This document shows positions 16,480 to 20,766 of a stretch of 20,766 bases of DNA, piece after piece. Made by a program: the position numbers and the translations under genes. Position 1 is the stretch's first letter. Each line of letters begins with the position of its first letter. The stretch lies in the IMG/VR virus record IMGVR_UViG_3300020470_003082, positions 1 to 20,766 of that record; one strand, given 5' to 3'. Below the pieces are notes generated by a model, which saw only the letters and a program-made list of their open reading frames with translations, was not told where the DNA came from and searched no databases. This stretch comes from a virus.

Positions 16480-16910
16480 AAATGACAAAAAATTTAGATG
16501 ATACCTTTAACATTTCTCCTACTGAAATTACAGTAGATGAGGGGGAAGTTAAAGAACCAGTTGGAATACAAAAACCACCTAGATTAACTCAGGATGATAT
16601 TACTAAAGATTATGAATATACAAGAGGTAATCTTTATAGTATAATAGAGAAAGGACAAGAAGCAATTAATGGTATTCTTGAACTTGCTCAAGAAAGTGAA
16701 ATGCCTAGAGCATATGAAGTTGCTGGTCAGTTAATTAAGAGTGTTTCTGATGCAACTGATAAGTTGATGGATCTTCAGAAAAAACTAAAAGATGTAGAAG
16801 AAGAGACAAAACAAAAAGGTCCAAGTACTGTTAATAATGCACTTTTTGTTGGGTCAACAGCAGAACTACAAAAACTATTAAAGAGTGGACTAAAGGATAC
16901 TTCTAAATAA
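16476..16910 (+). CDS. 16: Small terminase subunit gp16
   Basis: This 144-residue protein is the homologue of T4 gp16 (164 residues), the small terminase subunit that recognises concatemeric DNA and stimulates the large subunit gp17. The central helical region (DYEYTRGNLYSIIEKGQEAI, then ESEMPRAYEVAGQLIKSVSDATDKLMDLQKKL) matches T4's DYGVVRRNMHFQQQML and [28 protein letters not shown]. The NNALFVGSTAELQKLL segment at about 121-136 matches T4 NATVFMGSPTELMDEI. The first ATG overlaps the g15 stop as ATGA, indicating translational coupling; a second in-frame ATG two codons later is an alternative start. The large terminase gene g17 is not in the window: the fibre genes below come first. Confidence 0.93.
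   Translation: MKMTKNLDDTFNISPTEITVDEGEVKEPVGIQKPPRLTQDDITKDYEYTRGNLYSIIEKGQEAINGILELAQESEMPRAYEVAGQLIKSVSDATDKLMDLQKKLKDVEEETKQKGPSTVNNALFVGSTAELQKLLKSGLKDTSK
16903..16909 (+). promoter_or_regulatory. Putative late promoter upstream of the long fibre gene
   Basis: CTAAATA overlaps the end of g16 and precedes the longest plausible leader in the window (to the ATG at 16953). The box is identical to the one before g13. The leader has a purine run, GGGTGGAGAGAAA at 16913-16925, but no Shine-Dalgarno sequence close to the ATG. Confidence 0.5.
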
Positions 16911-16952
16911 TAGGGTGGAGAGAAATCCCAAAGTACCTAAGTTACTCATAAT

Positions 16953-19900
16953 ATGTCGGAACAATTACCGTCGATAGATGACTTCTATGAGGAGTTACCA
17001 CAAGTCGATGAGGTTATAACAGAAGAGAATTTACCCTCTATTGATGAGTTCATTGAGAAGGAAGAAGAAGATATTGTAGAAGAGACAATAGAAGAACCTG
17101 TAGTATTAGAAGAAACAACAGGAGATCTTACAGAAATACTGCACTTAATTAATGCAGTAAGAAGGGATATTCCAGAGATTCCTGAAATTAAGTATTATGA
17201 TGAGGAACTGGAAAAGATTTCTGCATATATTGAGCAGGTTAAGGAAGGAATACCTGAAATACCTGAAATAAGGTATTATGATAATGAAGTAGAAGCAATA
17301 TGTGAACAGATTGATCAGGTAAGAGAAGAAATAAAGGATCTTCCTGAAGTAAAATATTATGATGAACAAGTAACTAATATTGAAGATAGGATTGATTTAC
17401 TTCGTCAAGAGGTGGTTAATCTTCCTGAAGTAAAATATTATGATAAAGAAATAGAAGCAATATGTGAGCAAATTGATAAAGTTAAGGCAGAGATTCCTAC
17501 TTTCCCTAAATGGGTTAATGAAGTAAATGAAGTTCCTGATTTTTCGTGGATTGGAAAAACCTTTAGTGTAATTGATGATGATTTTGTTAAAGTTGATGAT
17601 AATATAAGATCTATTAGAGATAGAATCGATCAAGAAGTTAAAGAGATTGCTGAAAATCTTGATGTAAAAGATTTTGAAAATAAACTTGAATTTGAAAAAG
17701 TAACTACCAATTTAAAAGAAACAAAGGATAAAATATATAAAGAACTAAGAGAAGCTGCTCTTGGGATATATGATGCTAAAAAGGGATATAAGGATGATGA
17801 TAGGAAATTAAAGAAGCAGATATTAAGTCAATATAATAAGTTAAGTCAAAATATTGATAAGCAATTACTTGAAACTAAAGAGGAACAGGATAAATCTAAT
17901 AATAATCTTATATCCTATTTTGAAGGGTTGAAAGAAGAAATTGCAAATCTTCCAAAACCAAAAGATTATGATGATCCGATTAAAGGTTTAGAAAAAGATT
18001 TATATACTCTAGACAAAAAGAGAGAGGATCAAGGAGTTAATATTGCTGAATTATATAAGATTGTTGGTGAATTAAAAGAAACTCAGCAAGAGTTAAAGGA
18101 GGTGTATAATGACCGTCCTTTAACTCCTGATCCAGCACTTAAGCAAGGAAATGATCCTCTTACTCCAACTGATAAAAAATTTGCTACTTTAGAAGATTTA
18201 GCAGCAAACTATAGATTATTTGTTAATAGGGTTGAGCAGCAATTATATACTATTGGTGGCGGTGGTGCAGGATTTCTTAAAGATCTTGATGATGTTAATC
18301 TTGCTGGATTGGAAAATGGTAATACTATAGTATGGAATGCCTCAACTAGTAAATGGGATGCTGGCACAGGTGTTGGTGCAGGTGGAACATGGGGAGTAGA
18401 TGCTGTTGGAATTCATACTACTAAGAGTGTTGGTATAAACTCCACATCTGCAAAAGCAGGATATGCTTTATGGGTTGGTGGTAAGTTAGGTGTTTCTGGT
18501 GATATTGAATATGATGAAGCAACTGCACGTAACTGGAATATATCTGGTGTTGCAACTGCTGCCAGAATGCAAGTTGGGGCAGGAACTACCTGGCCAGAAG
18601 ATTTAGTAGTTAATGGTAATGCAAGGGTAATTGGAATATTAACTATTGGTACAGGATCTGTTGTTATTGATGGTGATAATGAAGAGATTTTAATTGGTAG
18701 TGAAGATACTGTTAAGATTACCAATTCATCCGTTACTATTGGTGCTGGTGTAACCATTAATGCTACTGCGTCTGGCATTAACTCTGCACCTAATGTTTTA
18801 TATGTCGCAAAAGATGGTCAAGATACTAATAATGGTACTTCAATTGATAATGCATTTTTAACTATTAAAGCGGCAGTTGGTGCTGCTTCATCAGGAACTA
18901 CTGTTAAAGTTTTGTCTGGAAAATATATAGAAACTAATCCTATTGAAGTTCCTGCTTTTATATCTATTGTTGGTGATGACCAGAGAACAGTTGAAGTAAG
19001 TGGTAATACATCTACTAGTGATATTTTCCATGTAAGAAAGGGTGATAAGTTAGCAAATATGACTTTCAAAGGTCACCTTGCTCCTGCTGCTGCTGTTGCT
19101 TTTCCTACTGGAGATGATATAGCAGAAAATGTGGGTGGAGGAAAATGGAAAGGTCCATATATTCAAAATTGTACAAGTGATACTACCACAGGAACTGGAA
19201 TTTATATTGATGGTGATCAAGCTCAATTATTGAAAGCAATGAATGTAGATGCTTTCACTCAATATAATCAAGGTGGTGTTGGAGTTGCTGTTACTAATGG
19301 TGGATTTGCTCAGTTAGTTTCTCTCTTCACTATTTGTTGTAATGAAGCAGTTACTTGTGATAAGGGTGCTCAAGCAGATATAGCAAATAGTAATTGTAGT
19401 TTTGGTACTTATGGGTTAGTTGCTCGCGGAACTAGTGATTTACAATATACTGGTGTAGTTACAGCATCTGCTGCTGTATCTCAAGCAAATGTAAAAGTTA
19501 ATGTATCTACTCCTGAGAAAAATATCTCAGGATTTGTTTATGATCATATAAGTGGTATTGCTACCGTAACTACTAGTTCTGCTCATGATTTTCTTGTTGG
19601 AATGGGCGTTACTGTAGCTGGTGTGGGAATGACATGTACTTATGGTACTAAGACATATCCATATAGGATGCCACATATTTTTGAGGTTGAATCAATTCCT
19701 TCTACAACCAGTTTTTCGATTAATGTTGGTGTATCTACAGTTTCTCACCAATATGTTTCTGGTGGTACAGTAAGTATAGATGTAGATAGACCTTATGATG
19801 GACAGCTTGTTTATTTTGACACTCTCTATAACACCGTTGAGACCATTTCTGTAACTGATGGAGGAAGTGGATATACTTTGACTCCAACTGTTACTATTGC

Positions 19901-20465
19901 CGATCCTACAGGTCCTACAGGAGAGACTTGTACAGCATATGCTACTTTAAGTGGTGATGCTGTTTCTTCGATTACTATTATTAGTAGTGGCAATCAATAT
20001 ACTTCTGCTCCTAGTGTTACTATTAGTGGTGGAGGTGGATCAGGTGCTACTGCTACAGCAGCTATTCAGCCAATCTACTATACAATAAATAGTTCAACTC
20101 CTGTTACATCTGGAATTTCTACATTAACACTTCAATCTAATTTACTTAACACTGTTGGTGTTGGGTCTACAGCATACTTCTCTCAAGGAAGTAGAATTGT
20201 TGCTAGTTCACATACATTTGAATATGTTGGTGCGGGTAATCTTATTACTGAAGCTACTCCTAAAAGGGGTGGTGTTACCACTCAAGCAAATGAAGTTGTT
20301 ACTGAAGATGGTGGAAAGGTCCTTTATACCAGTACGGACCAAGCAGGCAACTTTAGAATAGGTGATGATTTACAGATTAATCAAGAAACTGGTACAATTA
20401 GTGGAAGATCTTTCAGCAAAAGTTTATTCTCAGAAATGACACCGTTTATCCTAGCACTCAGTTAA
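16953..20465 (+). CDS. Long fibre-like virion protein: coiled-coil repeats plus beta-helix
   Basis: This 1,170-residue protein is probably a tail or neck fibre. Residues 1-45 are acidic and carry LPSIDDF and LPSIDEF, a duplicated short motif. Residues 80-187 are four exact-period 27-residue coiled-coil repeats starting KYYD or RYYD, followed by more charged coiled coil to about residue 390. A LDDVNLAGLENGNTIVWNASTSKWD linker near 445 is typical of phage fibres. From about residue 615 (LYVAKDGQDTNNGTSIDNAFLTIKAA, then SGTTVKVLSGKYIE) it resembles the DUF1565/pectin-lyase type of right-handed beta-helix. GYTLTPTVTIADP and QYTSAPSVTISGG repeats lie near 970 and 1013. The end (TSTDQAGNFRIGDDLQINQETGTISG, then SFSKSLFSEMTPFILAL) is a C-terminal module I know from cyanophage fibres. 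Its place between g16 and g17 is an accessory slot in cyanophages. An in-frame stop at 16938-16940 fixes the ATG start, which lacks a Shine-Dalgarno sequence. Confidence 0.85.
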   Translation: MSEQLPSIDDFYEELPQVDEVITEENLPSIDEFIEKEEEDIVEETIEEPVVLEETTGDLTEILHLINAVRRDIPEIPEIKYYDEELEKISAYIEQVKEGIPEIPEIRYYDNEVEAICEQIDQVREEIKDLPEVKYYDEQVTNIEDRIDLLRQEVVNLPEVKYYDKEIEAICEQIDKVKAEIPTFPKWVNEVNEVPDFSWIGKTFSVIDDDFVKVDDNIRSIRDRIDQEVKEIAENLDVKDFENKLEFEKVTTNLKETKDKIYKELREAALGIYDAKKGYKDDDRKLKKQILSQYNKLSQNIDKQLLETKEEQDKSNNNLISYFEGLKEEIANLPKPKDYDDPIKGLEKDLYTLDKKREDQGVNIAELYKIVGELKETQQELKEVYNDRPLTPDPALKQGNDPLTPTDKKFATLEDLAANYRLFVNRVEQQLYTIGGGGAGFLKDLDDVNLAGLENGNTIVWNASTSKWDAGTGVGAGGTWGVDAVGIHTTKSVGINSTSAKAGYALWVGGKLGVSGDIEYDEATARNWNISGVATAARMQVGAGTTWPEDLVVNGNARVIGILTIGTGSVVIDGDNEEILIGSEDTVKITNSSVTIGAGVTINATASGINSAPNVLYVAKDGQDTNNGTSIDNAFLTIKAAVGAASSGTTVKVLSGKYIETNPIEVPAFISIVGDDQRTVEVSGNTSTSDIFHVRKGDKLANMTFKGHLAPAAAVAFPTGDDIAENVGGGKWKGPYIQNCTSDTTTGTGIYIDGDQAQLLKAMNVDAFTQYNQGGVGVAVTNGGFAQLVSLFTICCNEAVTCDKGAQADIANSNCSFGTYGLVARGTSDLQYTGVVTASAAVSQANVKVNVSTPEKNISGFVYDHISGIATVTTSSAHDFLVGMGVTVAGVGMTCTYGTKTYPYRMPHIFEVESIPSTTSFSINVGVSTVSHQYVSGGTVSIDVDRPYDGQLVYFDTLYNTVETISVTDGGSGYTLTPTVTIADPTGPTGETCTAYATLSGDAVSSITIISSGNQYTSAPSVTISGGGGSGATATAAIQPIYYTINSSTPVTSGISTLTLQSNLLNTVGVGSTAYFSQGSRIVASSHTFEYVGAGNLITEATPKRGGVTTQANEVVTEDGGKVLYTSTDQAGNFRIGDDLQINQETGTISGRSFSKSLFSEMTPFILALS
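17190..17513 (+). repeat. Four tandem 81-base repeats encoding a 27-residue coiled-coil unit
   Basis: The units are 17190-17270, 17271-17351, 17352-17432 and 17433-17513. Each begins with [KR]YYD and the first three end in a proline-containing turn, PE[IV]; the fourth ends FPKW. Units 2 and 4 share the EAICEQID core. A 26-base stretch at 17338-17363 recurs identically at 17419-17444, exactly 81 bases away, which points to fairly recent duplication or gene conversion. Confidence 0.9.
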
Positions 20466-20466
20466 T

Positions 20467-20766
20467 ATGGCACTCGCACTTAATAGATTTAAAACATATA
20501 CAAAGGTCCTTACTACTAGTGATCAAACAGTTTATACTGCACCAACTGGTTATACTGGGATTATTTTGTATGCTCACGTAACCAATTATGGTGCGTCTTC
20601 TACTACTATTACTATGTCTCATATAAGAAGTTCTACTACTACAGAAATAATTAAAGGAGCAAGTGTTCCGGTAGCAGATGCTTATATTCCTTTAGATGGT
20701 AAATTAGTATTAGAGACTAGTGATTCTATTCAAGCTAGTGCAGGTGCTAATACTACATTAAAGGTT
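20467..20766 (+). CDS. Small virion-type protein, 5' part only
   Basis: An ATG one base after the fibre stop opens a frame that stays open to the window end (100 codons). The translation begins MALALNRFKTYTKVLTTSDQ and continues VYTAPTGYTGIILYAHVTNYG, with SHIRSSTTTEIIKGASVPVADAY and a DGKLVLETSDSIQASAGAN strand pattern. This is a small all-beta domain that I associate with short structural proteins located between g16 and g17 in T4-like cyanophages, often carried in more than one copy. It resembles in style, though not in clear alignment, the C-terminal sandwich of the protein at the left edge of the window. No Shine-Dalgarno sequence is visible, so translation probably depends on the upstream gene. 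The function is unknown; a small tail or fibre accessory protein is a reasonable guess. Confidence 0.7.
   Translation, partial: MALALNRFKTYTKVLTTSDQTVYTAPTGYTGIILYAHVTNYGASSTTITMSHIRSSTTTEIIKGASVPVADAYIPLDGKLVLETSDSIQASAGANTTLKV

Noticed and set aside
16911-16952. Possible terminator hairpin in the leader of the long fibre gene
   Set aside because: Only three- to four-base stems can be drawn (GGG/CCC, AGTA/TACT) and no U-tract follows.
17145-17633. Antisense frames over the coiled-coil repeats, rich in Ile, Phe and Tyr
   Set aside because: They mirror the repeated AT-rich coding strand and look like membrane proteins only through base composition.

Overview
The window reads as the late structural (neck, baseplate and fibre) module of a T4-like marine myovirus, most probably a cyanophage of the Kyanoviridae type. 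A Pelagibacter T4-like phage cannot be excluded. The reasons are an AT-rich sequence, every gene on the + strand with almost no intergenic space, and recognisable homologues of T4 gp8, gp13, gp14, gp15 and gp16 in T4 order. The long Gly/Thr/Ser-rich extensions and GYTxAPTVTIS-type repeats are typical of cyanophage virion proteins. There are no RNA genes, integrases, IS elements, CRISPR arrays or auxiliary metabolic genes.

Layout: (1) the 3' end of a fibre-like structural gene (1-516); (2) a complete subtilisin-family (S8) protease with an apparently intact catalytic site and an I9-like pro-domain (517-2175), placed directly before g8 and behind the best ribosome binding site in the window; (3) baseplate wedge gp8 (2208-3761); (4) a single 2,524-residue virion protein (3768-11342) in the slot where T4 has g9, g10, g11, g12 and wac; (5) two small proteins (11344-11953); (6) neck proteins gp13 (11990-12850) and gp14 (12855-15425), the latter enlarged more than threefold by a repeat-rich insert; (7) tail sheath stabiliser gp15 with a C-terminal add-on module (15451-16479), overlapping the small terminase gene g16 (16476-16910); (8) a 1,170-residue coiled-coil/beta-helix fibre protein (16953-20465); (9) the start of another small structural gene (20467 to the window end).

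The genes fit together as a late transcription unit. gp8 and the giant protein would belong to the baseplate and its periphery. gp13, gp14 and gp15 close the head-tail junction, gp16 starts DNA packaging, and the fibre-like proteins and protease probably act at the virion surface. Four copies of a T4/cyanophage late-promoter-like box (ATAAATA or CTAAATA) lie just upstream of g8, g13, g15 and the long fibre gene.

The most interesting points are the virion-module subtilase, the giant protein replacing several T4 baseplate genes, and one small set of repeat modules spread over at least four unrelated structural proteins, including inserts inside gp8 and gp14 and an extension of gp15. A perfect-period 27-residue tandem coiled-coil repeat in the long fibre is also notable. 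All functional statements come from reading motifs and remembered T4 sequences; no database search was run.
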